Positions 18,163 to 26,844 are shown, counted from the stretch's first letter. The stretch is DNA of 64,000 nt from Flavobacterium reichenbachii (GCF_002217435.1 NZ_MUHF01000007.1:366557-430556), one strand, 5' to 3'. Notes: generated from the letters alone by a model not told the origin. A program made the numbers and translations.

Positions 18163-18204
18163 GACCAGGTAACCAAATCAATATTTTAACAAACACAAAT
18201 TTTT

Positions 18205-19380
18205 ATGAACTATATTCTTTTCGACGGACCCGTTCGGAATGCTTTATTGCCTTTTACTTTTACCCGTCCGGTTGCAGATATTTTAATCGGAATAATGACA
18301 ATTCGTCAAAAATGGGAAATGCGTTTAGGTTCAACCATAACAACCATAACAGAAGAATACTTATCGGAGAAATTTCCGATGGTAGAAATGGAAGAAAATG
18401 TAATGATCAATGCCGCTTATTTACCAAATGATACGCTGGCAGAGATGGTTTCTGATCTTAAGGAAAATCAGGCGATTTTTAAAGGAGAGGATGTAATTGC
18501 TTTTTTTGCCTCAGAAAATCAGGAAGAAGTAGATTTTGATACTTACGAGATAATTCAATACAATGATAACGCTCTTACTGTAGAACACACTTGGGATATT
18601 TTTTCTAAAAATGATGCCGCTATTCGTGAAGATTTTATTTATCTGACAGAAGACAGAAAATCACAGCCAATTCCAAAAAGTGTCAATGTAATTTCGCCAG
18701 AAAATATTTTTATAGAAGAAGGAGCAAAATTGGAGTTTGTGACTTTAAATGCTTCAAACGGACCTATATATGTAGGTAAGAATTCTGAAATAATGGAAGG
18801 TACAGTAATTCGCGGTCCTTTTGCTTTATGCGAGAATGCACAAGTTAAACTAAATGCAAAAATCTACGGTGCCACAACAGTTGGTGTCGGTTCCAGAATA
18901 GGAGGAGAGGTTAAGAATTCGGTTCTTTTTGCAAATTCCAACAAAGGACACGACGGATTTTTGGGTGATTCTGTTTTAGGCGAATGGTGTAATATCGGAG
19001 CAGACAGTAATAATTCTAACCTAAAGAACAATTATGAAGAGGTAAAATTGTGGAGCTATGAAACGGAAGGTTTTGCAAAAACCGGACTTCAGTTTTGTGG
19101 TTTAATGATGGGAGATCACAGTAAATGCGGTATCAATACCATGTTTAATACCGGAACTGTTGTTGGAGTAAGTGCTAATATTTTTGGATCTGGTTTTCCT
19201 CGTAATTTTGTACCAAGCTTCTCTTGGGGCGGTGCGGCAGGTTTTACAACTTATGTAACTAAAAAAGCTTTTGAAACTGCCAAATTAGTAATGGGACGAA
19301 GAAATATTGAATTTGACCAAACAGAATCTGCAATCTTAGAACATATTTTTGAAGAAACTAAAAAGTGGAGGAAAGATTGA
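18205..19380 (+). CDS. GlmU-like sugar nucleotidyltransferase
   Basis: A 391-residue protein of the Bacteroidota-specific GlmU-related family. It probably acts in UDP-N-acetylglucosamine or related nucleotide-sugar synthesis in the cytoplasm. The N-terminus MNYILFDGPVRNALLPFTFTRPVADIL is characteristic of this group and differs from the standard LxGG pyrophosphorylase loop. Residues about 170-350 form a left-handed beta-helix with hexapeptide repeats (for example IYVGKNSEIMEGTVIRGP, then AKIYGATTVGVGSRIGGEV). The exact reaction is not proven from sequence, since the canonical GlmU motif is absent. It is monocistronic: promoter at 18133, repeats and terminator downstream. Confidence 0.85.
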   Translation: MNYILFDGPVRNALLPFTFTRPVADILIGIMTIRQKWEMRLGSTITTITEEYLSEKFPMVEMEENVMINAAYLPNDTLAEMVSDLKENQAIFKGEDVIAFFASENQEEVDFDTYEIIQYNDNALTVEHTWDIFSKNDAAIREDFIYLTEDRKSQPIPKSVNVISPENIFIEEGAKLEFVTLNASNGPIYVGKNSEIMEGTVIRGPFALCENAQVKLNAKIYGATTVGVGSRIGGEVKNSVLFANSNKGHDGFLGDSVLGEWCNIGADSNNSNLKNNYEEVKLWSYETEGFAKTGLQFCGLMMGDHSKCGINTMFNTGTVVGVSANIFGSGFPRNFVPSFSWGGAAGFTTYVTKKAFETAKLVMGRRNIEFDQTESAILEHIFEETKKWRKD

Positions 19381-19444
19381 TAATTAGAAAATGTGCCAAT
19401 TTGATAATTAGTCAATTAGATAATTAGAAAATGCGATAATTTTC
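19381..19444 (+). repeat. 8-bp-periodic array, left arm
   Basis: Eight octamers in strict register, starting at the base after the GlmU-like stop: TAATTAGA, AAATGTGC, CAATTTGA, TAATTAGT, CAATTAGA, TAATTAGA, AAATGCGA, TAATTTTC. Positions 2-4 are AAT in every unit and position 7 is G in most. It is inverted relative to the array at 19639-19834. Confidence 0.85.
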
Positions 19445-19447
19445 AGC

Positions 19448-19483
19448 AAACCCGACAGGTTTTTTTTAAACCTGTCGGGTTTT
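19448..19483 (+). terminator. Terminator after the GlmU-like gene
   Basis: Perfect stem AAACCCGACAGGTTT / AAACCTGTCGGGTTT followed by a T-rich tract. It is symmetric enough to act on both strands. Confidence 0.85.
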
Positions 19484-19506
19484 GTGTTTTTTTTATTCTT
19501 GTCTTT

Positions 19507-19609
19507 AAACTGGACTGAAGTCCAGCCCTACAATATTGCCCGAACCTAAGGCTCTCTTGCTGTTCCGCAGGAACCTATTATATTGTAGAGCTGGACTTCA
19601 GTCCAGTTT
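19507..19609. mobile_element. 103-bp REP/MITE-like palindromic element
   Basis: Two 29-bp inverted arms, 19507-19535 and 19581-19609, differ at one position. Each arm contains its own palindrome TGGACT-GA-AGTCCA (or its complement), and the 45-bp centre includes a small hairpin GTTCC-GCA-GGAAC. It has no coding capacity. The structure is like paired REP sequences or a miniature inverted-repeat element mobilised in trans. No flanking target duplication is evident because the surroundings are repetitive. Confidence 0.7.
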
Positions 19610-19638
19610 AGAATGAAGATATTTTTAATTTAAAGATT

Positions 19639-19834
19639 TTCTAATTCTCTAATTGACTAATTATCAAATTGGCACATTCTCAGAATTATCTAATTTTCTA
19701 ATTGCCGCATTTTCTAATTCTTTAATTGACACATTATCAGAATTATCCAATTATCTAATTGGCACATTATCAAAATTCTCTAATTGTCACATTCTCAAAA
19801 TTATCTAATTGTCAAATTGGCACATTATCTAATT
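19639..19834 (-). repeat. 8-bp-periodic array, right arm (24 units)
   Basis: A 196-bp array of 24 consecutive units: 20 of 8 bp and four of 9 bp (the TCARAATT or TCAAAATT variants). The commonest unit is ATCTAATT, and GGCACATT recurs every few units. The consensus NNCNNATT is the reverse complement pattern of 19381-19444, so the two arms oppose each other around the terminator and the 103-bp element. It ends at the promoter of the ABC-F gene. Confidence 0.85.
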
Positions 19835-19848
19835 AAAATCTATCTTTG
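19817..19848 (+). promoter_or_regulatory. Promoter of the ABC-F gene
   Basis: TTGG (19817-19820), 20-nt spacer, perfect -7 element TATCTTTG (19841-19848). The -33 box lies inside the last octamers of the repeat array. Confidence 0.72.
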
Positions 19849-19913
19849 CAGCTTGAAAAAAATACTTGCTGAAAATTCTAAAATTCTAGGCAGTCTAAAA
19901 TCCAAAAATCTCA

Positions 19914-21548
19914 ATGATTACAGTTAACGATATTTCGGTTCAGTTTGGTGGAACTACATTATTTAGCGATGTTTCTTTTGCTATCAATGAAAATGATAAA
20001 ATTGCCCTTATGGGTAAAAATGGTGCGGGAAAATCGACACTTTTAAAAATAATTGCAGGTCAAAGCAAACCTTCAACTGGAAGTATCTCGACTCCAAAAG
20101 ATGCTGTTGTAGCTTATCTGCCTCAGCATTTATTGACAAAAGACGGATCGACTGTAATGGAAGAAGCCTCTAAAGCTTTTGGAGAGATTTTTAAAATGAA
20201 AGCTGAAATTGACGAAATCAACGAGCAGTTAACCGTTCGTACAGATTACGAAAGCGATGCTTACATGAAATTAATCGAAAGAGTTTCTGACTTAAGCGAG
20301 AAATTCTATGCGATTGAAGAAGTGAATTACGAAGCCGAAGTAGAGAAAATTTTGGTGGGTCTAGGTTTTGAGCGTGAAGATTTTACACGTCAGACTTCAG
20401 AATTTTCAGGAGGATGGAGAATGCGTATCGAATTGGCAAAAATCCTTTTGCAGAAACCAGATTTGATTTTGCTCGATGAGCCAACCAACCATATGGATAT
20501 TGAAAGTATTCAGTGGTTAGAAGAGTTTTTGCTGACTTCTGCAAAAGCGGTTGTGGTAATTTCCCACGATAGGGCATTTGTAGATAATATTACAAATCGT
20601 ACGATTGAAGTTACAATGGGAAGAATTTACGATTATAAAGCTAAATATTCTCATTACTTAGAACTTAGAAAAGACCGTCGTGTACACCAGCAGAAAGCAT
20701 ACGATGAACAGCAAAAAATGATTGCAGATAACAGAGCTTTTATTGATCGTTTTAAAGGAACTTTTTCTAAAACAGATGCCGTTCAGTCTCGTGTAAAGAT
20801 GCTTGAAAAACTGGTTATTGTTCAGGTTGATGAAGTAGACAATTCAGCATTAAAATTAAAATTCCCACCCGCAGCACGTTCAGGACAATATCCTGTTGTA
20901 GTAAAAGATCTGTCTAAATCGTACGGCGATCATGTGGTTTTTAAAGATGCAAATATTGTAATTGAAAGAGGTCAGAAAGTAGCTTTCGTAGGTAAAAATG
21001 GTGAAGGAAAATCAACGATGATCAAAGCCATTATGAAGGAAATAGGTATCGATGAAGGAAGTGTTGATATTGGTCATAATTCTCAAATTGGATATTTTGC
21101 TCAAAACCAAGCTTCATTATTAGATGAAAATGCTACTATTTTTGAAACTATCGATAATATTGCTGTTGGGGATATTAGAACACAAATCAAGAATATTTTA
21201 GGAGCCTTTATGTTTCAGGGTGATGATATTACCAAAAAAGTAAAAGTACTTTCGGGTGGAGAAAAAACCCGTTTGGCTATGATCAAATTGTTGTTGGAGC
21301 CAGTTAATTTATTGATTCTGGATGAGCCTTCAAATCACTTGGATATGAAAACAAAAGATATCATTAAAGATGCCCTGCGTGATTTTGACGGAACTTTAAT
21401 CCTGGTTTCTCACGATCGTGATTTCCTTGACGGATTAGCAACTAAGGTTTTTGAATTTGGAAACAAAAGAGTAAAAGAACATTTTGAAGATGTGGCAGGT
21501 TTCCTTGCTCATAAAAAAATGGATTCGATGAGAGAGATTGAAAAGTAA
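19914..21548 (+). CDS. ABC-F family ATP-binding protein
   Basis: A 544-residue soluble protein with two ABC ATPase domains and no membrane segment, of the ABC-F type that acts on ribosomes (translation factor or antibiotic protection). Domain 1 has GKNGAGKST (34-42), signature SGGWRMRIELA and LILLDEPTNHMD; domain 2 has GKNGEGKST, LSGGEKTRLAM and LLILDEPSNHLD. The linker (about 235-310) is rich in charged residues (RKDRRVHQQKAYDEQQKM) as in YbiT/Uup relatives. Nothing points to a resistance role; a housekeeping factor is likelier. Monocistronic with its own promoter and terminator. Confidence 0.93.
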   Translation: MITVNDISVQFGGTTLFSDVSFAINENDKIALMGKNGAGKSTLLKIIAGQSKPSTGSISTPKDAVVAYLPQHLLTKDGSTVMEEASKAFGEIFKMKAEIDEINEQLTVRTDYESDAYMKLIERVSDLSEKFYAIEEVNYEAEVEKILVGLGFEREDFTRQTSEFSGGWRMRIELAKILLQKPDLILLDEPTNHMDIESIQWLEEFLLTSAKAVVVISHDRAFVDNITNRTIEVTMGRIYDYKAKYSHYLELRKDRRVHQQKAYDEQQKMIADNRAFIDRFKGTFSKTDAVQSRVKMLEKLVIVQVDEVDNSALKLKFPPAARSGQYPVVVKDLSKSYGDHVVFKDANIVIERGQKVAFVGKNGEGKSTMIKAIMKEIGIDEGSVDIGHNSQIGYFAQNQASLLDENATIFETIDNIAVGDIRTQIKNILGAFMFQGDDITKKVKVLSGGEKTRLAMIKLLLEPVNLLILDEPSNHLDMKTKDIIKDALRDFDGTLILVSHDRDFLDGLATKVFEFGNKRVKEHFEDVAGFLAHKKMDSMREIEK

Positions 21549-21570
21549 ATTTTTATTCCTGATATAATTT

Positions 21571-21604
21571 AAAAGCACAAGTTTTAAACTTGTGCTTTTT
21601 TTAT
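21571..21604 (+). terminator. Terminator of the ABC-F gene
   Basis: AAAAGCACAAGTTT / AAACTTGTGCTTTT hairpin ending in a T-run, 22 bp past the stop. Confidence 0.9.
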
Positions 21605-21766
21605 TTCGTTAAAAAATATATTTCTTACTAATTGTGATATAAGTTGTTTGTTTTTTACTACATTCGCTTGATCTTTGATATTGAAATATAAGCAGTTAGC
21701 TTTTTTGCTGTAAAGTAAAGAATTGATTCTAGTATCGGTTGTAACTATTAATTTTATAATACAGCT

Positions 21767-22900
21767 ATGAAAAAATCTTTGCTTATACCAGCTGCTCTTT
21801 TCCTTTTTTTACCTCTTTTGATAAATGCTCAAACTCCCGAGAATTCAGAAAGCAGTGTGAAATATCCTCAGTTTCAATTTAAGGGACTTTTACAAGCCAG
21901 GTATTTAGAAAGTTCTGGCAAAAATGTCGACGTCATGGGCGTCCATCATTCTACAGGTGAAGCCGTCCAAAGTTCGTTTGATATTAAACGAATGCGTGTT
22001 GGCGCAAATACCAAATTAAGCGAAGCTGCAGAAGTGGTAATTCTGGTTAACCTTGCCGATTTTAAATCGGATTCTAAAGGAAAAGTACTGGAAAACGCCT
22101 ATGCAAAATATACTTTCAATAAATATATTGCTTTAATCGGAGGTCAATTCCGTCCGGCTTTTGGTATCGAAGAATTAGTTCCTGTAGACATTATCAAATC
22201 ATTTGATTTCTCCAATCAATATTATGAATTTGGAAAAAACGGCTGGACGAGTTTTCAAATCGGAGCTTCGGCAAGCGGTGCTTTTGAAATTGGAAAAATT
22301 CCAATTGATTATGCCTTTTCTGTTTTAAATGGAAACGGAAAAAATCAGGAAATGGATAAAGATAACGGCAAACAATATTCTTCAAGATTGGTTTTTGGGC
22401 TGTCTAAAAAGCATAAAATCAATTTAGGTTTAAACAGCGGTATCGGAAAAGTTTTTAAAGAAAAGGTTTTTGCTTTTGGAGCTGATATTACCAGTGATTT
22501 TAAACTAACAGACCAATTTACTTTTGACCTGCAGATTGAATACAAACAAGGAACAAATTCTAATTTGTATTTTTCATTACCTCCGGCGAACAGAACTCCG
22601 GATGTTGACGATTACCAAATGCGCGGGATTTATTTCCTGCCCAATTTGAGATATGTAATAAATTATAAAAAACTGACAGCATTAGAATTTTCGTGCCGTT
22701 ATGAATCATTCGATTCCAATTATAAAGTTGATTCGAATGTCAGAGAGACCTACACGCCCATGATTAGTCTCGAGTTCGGAAAAGCATATACAGGAAGAAT
22801 AGAAATGGGGCTGCAGATCGATGATTTTGATCGCAATATTCCAGATACATCCACTTATGACAATACCTTATTTATAATACAATTTCAATGCAGGCTTTAA
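21767..22900 (+). CDS. Outer-membrane porin, phosphate-selective porin O/P family
   Basis: A 377-residue outer-membrane beta-barrel. Signal peptide 1-22 (ending LINAQ) is followed by alternating amphipathic strands typical of Porin_O_P: FQFKGLLQARYLES, SFDIKRMRVGANTKL, ALIGGQFRPAFGIEELVP, and a C-terminal strand LFIIQFQCRL. These form anion- or phosphate-selective diffusion channels. The next gene, 16 bp downstream, encodes a DASS-type anion symporter. The likely reading is a two-membrane route for an organic or inorganic anion. Confidence 0.87.
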   Translation: MKKSLLIPAALFLFLPLLINAQTPENSESSVKYPQFQFKGLLQARYLESSGKNVDVMGVHHSTGEAVQSSFDIKRMRVGANTKLSEAAEVVILVNLADFKSDSKGKVLENAYAKYTFNKYIALIGGQFRPAFGIEELVPVDIIKSFDFSNQYYEFGKNGWTSFQIGASASGAFEIGKIPIDYAFSVLNGNGKNQEMDKDNGKQYSSRLVFGLSKKHKINLGLNSGIGKVFKEKVFAFGADITSDFKLTDQFTFDLQIEYKQGTNSNLYFSLPPANRTPDVDDYQMRGIYFLPNLRYVINYKKLTALEFSCRYESFDSNYKVDSNVRETYTPMISLEFGKAYTGRIEMGLQIDDFDRNIPDTSTYDNTLFIIQFQCRL

Positions 22901-22916
22901 TTTAATTCCCATCGTT

Positions 22917-24347
22917 GTGAAAGAAGTAAAGATTCCTCAAACCCTGATCACACTTGTGGTCGGAATTGTAATTTGGTTCATTCCCGCTCCAAGCGGTGTA
23001 GTTCCCGAAGCGTGGCATTTGTTTGCCATTTTTGCAGCTACAATTCTCGGAATTATTCTAAAAGCGGCTCCTATGGGAACCATGTGTATGATTGCGATTG
23101 CTCTAACTGCTTTTTCGCAGGTTTTAGCTCCGGGAGATGCAGGAAAATCAATTACATTAGCATTAAAAGGTTTTGGAGATAAGGTAATCTGGCTTATCGG
23201 AATTTCATTTTTTATAGCAAGAGGATTTATTAAAACCGGTTTAGGAAACCGAATTGCTTTTTTATTCATAAAAATATTCGGCAAAAGTTCGCTTGGTCTC
23301 GCTTATGGTTTAGGTTTGGCCGATTTAGTGCTTGCGCCGGCCGTGCCAAGTAATACTGCAAGAGGCGGCGGTATTATTTATCCGATAATGAAAGCTATGG
23401 CGATGAGTTTTGGCTCAATGCCCGATCAGCCGGAAACACACCGCAAATTAGGAGCTTATCTTACGTTGAGCAGTTATAATGCCAATTTAATTGCCTCCTC
23501 TATGTTTTTGACGGGAACCGCAAGCAACCCGATGTGTCAAAAATTTGCATTGAATCTGGGGATAAAAATTACCTGGATGTCTTGGGCAGCCGCAGCGATT
23601 GTTCCGGGATTAATTTCGTTTTTTGTTATTCCTTTTGTATTGTATAAAATTTATCCGCCAGAGCTTAAAAAAACGGGAGATGCTCCACAAATAGCAAGTC
23701 AGAGGCTTATAGAAATGGGACCTATTACCAGAAACGAATGGATGATGCTTCTTACCTTTTTTATTTTATTATTCCTTTGGATGACAGGCGACTTGTTTTC
23801 TATCGATGCCACAACAACTGCTTTTATAGGTTTGGTGATTTTATTGCTCACTTCAGTTTTAACTTGGGATGATGTAAAGGCAGAAAAAGGAGCCTGGGAC
23901 ACCATAGTGTGGTTTTCTGTTTTAGTTATGATGGCCAGTTCGCTAAACGAATTGGGTTTTATCGGCTGGTTTAGCAATGTGGTAAAAGCAGAAATTGGCG
24001 GATTAAGCTGGCAGATGGCTTTTCCGATAATAATATTAGTATACTTTTTTAGTCATTATCTTTTTGCGAGCGCAACAGCTCACGTAGCCGCGATGTATGC
24101 CGCTTTATTAGGTGTCGGAGTTTCACTGGGGATTCCCGGACTTTTACTCGCTTTTATGCTGGGTTTTGTAGGTTCAATTTATGGAACATTAACACATTAT
24201 GGCCACGGACCAGCACCAGTTTTCTTCGGAAGCGGTTACGTCGACCTGAAAAGCTGGTGGGTCAAGGGTTTAATAACCGGATTGGTTATGCTTTTTATTT
24301 ATATGGCCATCGGAGGTTTATGGCTCCGACTAATTGGTGATTTTTAA
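22917..24347 (+). CDS. DASS-family anion:Na+ symporter (CitT/DiT1-like)
   Basis: A 476-residue inner-membrane transporter of the divalent anion:sodium symporter family, with about 12-14 membrane segments. Family motifs: SFFIARGFIKTGLGNRIAF, the LAPAVPSNTARGGGIIYP loop (about 141-158), and GTASNPMCQKFA (about 200), which carry the SNT substrate/Na+ sites. Likely substrates are dicarboxylates such as malate, 2-oxoglutarate or succinate. The start is GTG at 22917; no ATG gives a better N-terminus. It is 16 bp after the porin gene, so co-transcribed. Its stop overlaps the convergent GNAT gene by 4 bp. Confidence 0.9.
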   Translation: MKEVKIPQTLITLVVGIVIWFIPAPSGVVPEAWHLFAIFAATILGIILKAAPMGTMCMIAIALTAFSQVLAPGDAGKSITLALKGFGDKVIWLIGISFFIARGFIKTGLGNRIAFLFIKIFGKSSLGLAYGLGLADLVLAPAVPSNTARGGGIIYPIMKAMAMSFGSMPDQPETHRKLGAYLTLSSYNANLIASSMFLTGTASNPMCQKFALNLGIKITWMSWAAAAIVPGLISFFVIPFVLYKIYPPELKKTGDAPQIASQRLIEMGPITRNEWMMLLTFFILLFLWMTGDLFSIDATTTAFIGLVILLLTSVLTWDDVKAEKGAWDTIVWFSVLVMMASSLNELGFIGWFSNVVKAEIGGLSWQMAFPIIILVYFFSHYLFASATAHVAAMYAALLGVGVSLGIPGLLLAFMLGFVGSIYGTLTHYGHGPAPVFFGSGYVDLKSWWVKGLITGLVMLFIYMAIGGLWLRLIGDF

Positions 24348-24649
24348 ATTCTGATTCCTGGAGGAAGCAATTCTTTATACTTCGGATTTTTTTTGATAAA
24401 CAATGCGATTTTTGGAGAAATAGGCATTATCCTAAATTTCTTTTCGATGACAATTTCCATGATGTTTTTAAGCAGTCCGTCAATTACAGCCGGGTTGTCG
24501 TAGCCTTCTGGTGTGTTGATTTTGGTTAAGAAGATTTTTTTTTCCTGAAATGAATATTCAACACTAATCATTCCTTGTGGTACTATGGTCTCAAATTGTC
24601 TAGCAAAAGTATTGTCTTTGATTTCCATCGTTTCAATAGTTTGTTCCAT
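24344..24649 (-). CDS. GNAT-like N-acetyltransferase (YidJ/PF14542 type)
   Basis: A 101-residue protein matching the small, single-domain GNAT variant: strand GMISVEYSFQEKKIFLTKINTPEGYDNPAVIDGLLKNIMEI (about 26-66), in which the hairpin leads into the acetyl-CoA-binding helix. KFRIMPISPKIALFIKKNPKYKELLP (about 72-97) is the family's C-terminal motif, with Ile-Ser where many members have a Cys. Substrate unknown. It converges on and overlaps the DASS gene by 4 bp. A -7-like element on the minus strand, TACCTTTG, is at 24751-24758. Confidence 0.75.
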   Translation of the reverse strand: MEQTIETMEIKDNTFARQFETIVPQGMISVEYSFQEKKIFLTKINTPEGYDNPAVIDGLLKNIMEIVIEKKFRIMPISPKIALFIKKNPKYKELLPPGIRI

Positions 24650-24861
24650 AATAATTTTTTTTTAGGTCATGTTTATAAATAAATTTGAGGGTGAAATAAG
24701 TTCGAAAGAAAATTCTGTATAAGTTTTTTTATCCGAATTTATTTCAAATACAAAGGTAATCAATTGATATTCAATATTAAGTTATTTTTTCCAGATAGCC
24801 TGTAGTAAATGTAATTTTTACATTTTTTATTTTATATGAAGCATAATATTACGGTCCGAAA

Positions 24862-24894
24862 TTTGCTTGGAGTATATTAAATAAAGTAACTTTA
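24862..24894 (+). promoter_or_regulatory. Promoter of the alpha/beta hydrolase gene
   Basis: TTTG (24862-24865), 21-nt spacer, -7 element TAACTTTA (24887-24894), 44 bp before the start codon. The 289-bp divergent gap around it contains no other gene that I can see. Confidence 0.55.
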
Positions 24895-24938
24895 AACTTT
24901 GTTATTAAAAGTCGTAATTATAATTTATTTTTTGTGCA

Positions 24939-25598
24939 ATGAGTAAAATTCCGGTTTATTTTATGCCAGGTTTGGCGGCAAGTCCTTCTATTTTTGAAAG
25001 GATTAATTTAGACGAATCTGTTTTTGAAGTATTTTTTTTAGAATGGCAGATTCCAAATCCAAAAGAATCTTTATCCGATTATGCACTTCGCATCAGCAAA
25101 TATATCAAACATCCGGATCCTGTTTTAATTGGAGTTTCGTTTGGAGGAATTTTGGTACAGGAAATTACAAAACACATCAATGCACGAAAAGTAATTATTA
25201 TTTCGAGTGTTCGCAGTAATGTCGAATTTCCAAGAAGAATGAAAATAGGGAAGAGAACAAAAGCCTATAAACTAATTCCGATGCAGATCTTATTAAATGT
25301 AGAAAAGCTTGCGAAATTTTCGTTTGGAGAAAAAATAAATAAACGTATTCAGCTGTACGAAAAATTTCTATCTGTACGTGATATTTATTATTTGCAGTGG
25401 GCTGTAGAAACAGTTATTCGCTGGGATCGAAATAAAGCCGATGAAAAAGTAATACACATTCATGGAGATCAGGATCATGTCTTTCCTATAAAATATATTA
25501 ACAGCTGTATTGTGGTAAAAGGCGGTACGCATATTATGATTCTCAATAAATATAAATGGCTGAACGAAAATCTGCCTTCTATAATATTGGAGGATTAA
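24939..25598 (+). CDS. Alpha/beta hydrolase
   Basis: A 219-residue cytoplasmic alpha/beta hydrolase-fold protein. The N-terminal strand VYFMPGLAASPSIFERI is followed by the nucleophile elbow LIGVSFGGILVQEI, with Ser in GVSFGG at about residue 69. The late acid is in IHGDQDHVFP (Asp about 180) and the His in VVKGGTHIMI (about 200). The triad therefore looks complete. Substrate unknown; esterase or thioesterase activity is plausible. The lipoprotein gene follows after 7 bp. Confidence 0.82.
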   Translation: MSKIPVYFMPGLAASPSIFERINLDESVFEVFFLEWQIPNPKESLSDYALRISKYIKHPDPVLIGVSFGGILVQEITKHINARKVIIISSVRSNVEFPRRMKIGKRTKAYKLIPMQILLNVEKLAKFSFGEKINKRIQLYEKFLSVRDIYYLQWAVETVIRWDRNKADEKVIHIHGDQDHVFPIKYINSCIVVKGGTHIMILNKYKWLNENLPSIILED

Positions 25599-25605
25599 AA
25601 ATGAT

Positions 25606-26106
25606 ATGAGGAAATTAGCCGTAGCGGTAGTTTTAATTTTGACAGGATGTACTAATTCATCTAAAAAAGAGGTTGATTTAACTTTTTTTAAATGGAATAT
25701 TCACGAATCGTATTATTTAAAATTTAATTCTTCGGACACTCTATATTATATAGATGTTTATGGTTTTAAAGAAGAAACATTCTTTACGATTTTGAATAGA
25801 GATGAAAAAGAAAGGATTCATAATATCTTAAATACAATAACTTTTCCAAAGAATCATGTTTATGAAAGCCAGGTTGATGATGGAGAAACTAACGCTTTTG
25901 TGTTAAAGGATGAAAATCAAACAAGAAAACTTAAAATTCATGGGCATAATGGACCAAATCGATTTTGGCTTTTCGCTAAATCATTAGATAATATTAAGTC
26001 CGTTCATAAATTTACAAAAACGGACAAGAAAATTGATCTGGAAGAAATGAATAAAATGGTAATAATGAAATTACCATCAAACTTTGTTGTTGATACTTTA
26101 CAATAA
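25606..26106 (+). CDS. Lipoprotein of unknown function
   Basis: A 166-residue predicted lipoprotein: MRKLAVAVVLILTGC gives a short signal peptide with lipobox LTGC (Cys 15). The mature part is mixed alpha/beta with conserved-looking aromatics (FFKWNIHESYYLKF, RKLKIHGHNGPNRFWLF) and no family I recognise. A GGAGG at 25589-25593, inside the last codons of the hydrolase gene, sits about 13 bp before the start, one of the few SD-like sites here. Probably co-transcribed with the hydrolase. Confidence 0.75.
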   Translation: MRKLAVAVVLILTGCTNSSKKEVDLTFFKWNIHESYYLKFNSSDTLYYIDVYGFKEETFFTILNRDEKERIHNILNTITFPKNHVYESQVDDGETNAFVLKDENQTRKLKIHGHNGPNRFWLFAKSLDNIKSVHKFTKTDKKIDLEEMNKMVIMKLPSNFVVDTLQ

Positions 26107-26141
26107 AAAATCCCAAACTCCTTTCTGGAATTTGGGATTTA
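26105..26141. terminator. Bidirectional terminator
   Basis: AAATCCCAAA / TTTGGGATTT stem with A-run on the left and T/A-rich right side, between the convergent lipoprotein gene and the TPR-like gene. Confidence 0.8.
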
Positions 26142-26162
26142 AAATATTGAAATTTAAAATCG

Positions 26163-26678
26163 TTAGATTTTCTTCATTTGATCTTTCATCATTGTAATCT
26201 GCTCTTTCAACATACCTTGTTTGTCTAATTTCTTAGCTTCGTTAAGCAAGTTTGTAGCCTCAAGTTTTCTGCGGCGCGACATAGCCACTCCGGCAAGGTT
26301 TAATTTAGCTACAGCCAAATCCATATCCATTGATAGTCCAAGCTCGATAGCTTTTTTAAAATGTTTCTCTGCCTGGTTGATATTGGTTTGAGATAACATG
26401 ATTCCGTGTAGGTAATTAAAGTAACCTTGTTGTTTTCTTACTAAGGCCGCTTCTGGATTTTTGATATAGGCAAGCCATTTTTTTGCACCTTCAAAGTCTT
26501 GTTTTCTTAATTTAAGGAAAGCTAAAAGGATAAATTCGTTTTTAAAGTAAAGAAAAATTGGAATTGCAGTCAATAATATAAGGAATATACCATTCCCGAT
26601 ATTACTCTCTGTAAATTGCCAAATGCCAGCAACTACAAGAAGTCCGGCCAAAATAAGTTTAATATTTTTATGAAACAT
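26163..26678 (-). CDS. Membrane-anchored TPR-like protein (DUF2892-like N-terminus)
   Basis: A 171-residue protein with two N-terminal membrane helices (about 6-23 and 28-45) and a cytoplasmic helical region (about 50-170) with TPR-like repeats: RKQDFEGAKKWLAYIKNP, QTNINQAEKHFKKAIELG, RRRKLEATNLLNEAKKLD. It may scaffold protein contacts at the membrane; no enzymatic motif is present. A minus-strand -7 element TATATTTG lies at 26701-26708, close to the divergent rpmH promoter. Conserved in Flavobacteria as far as I can judge, but not characterised. Confidence 0.78.
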   Translation of the reverse strand: MFHKNIKLILAGLLVVAGIWQFTESNIGNGIFLILLTAIPIFLYFKNEFILLAFLKLRKQDFEGAKKWLAYIKNPEAALVRKQQGYFNYLHGIMLSQTNINQAEKHFKKAIELGLSMDMDLAVAKLNLAGVAMSRRRKLEATNLLNEAKKLDKQGMLKEQITMMKDQMKKI

Positions 26679-26741
26679 AATTAATGTAAATTTGTGATTG
26701 CAAATATAGTAAAATGAATTAAAAATATTTTTATTAAAGTG

Positions 26742-26772
26742 CTTGCCAGAAAAAAAAGTCTTTGTATATTTG
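26742..26772 (+). promoter_or_regulatory. Promoter of rpmH
   Basis: CTTG (26742-26745), 19-nt spacer, perfect -7 TATATTTG (26765-26772), about 70 nt before the rpmH start. Confidence 0.75.
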
Positions 26773-26844
26773 CACTCGGTTTTGGAACAACGATATTCAA
26801 AAACGGAAAAGAGATATTAGATACCATTTTAAAGATACAAAGCA

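Noticed and set aside
18007..18189. A 60-codon open frame after the NTF2-like gene
   Set aside because: It overlaps the terminator hairpin and the promoter of the GlmU-like gene and has no protein-like pattern.
19639..19834. Possible CRISPR or microsatellite at the octamer array
   Set aside because: No fixed repeat plus unique spacer structure; the unit is only 8 bp and its content varies, so neither term fits.
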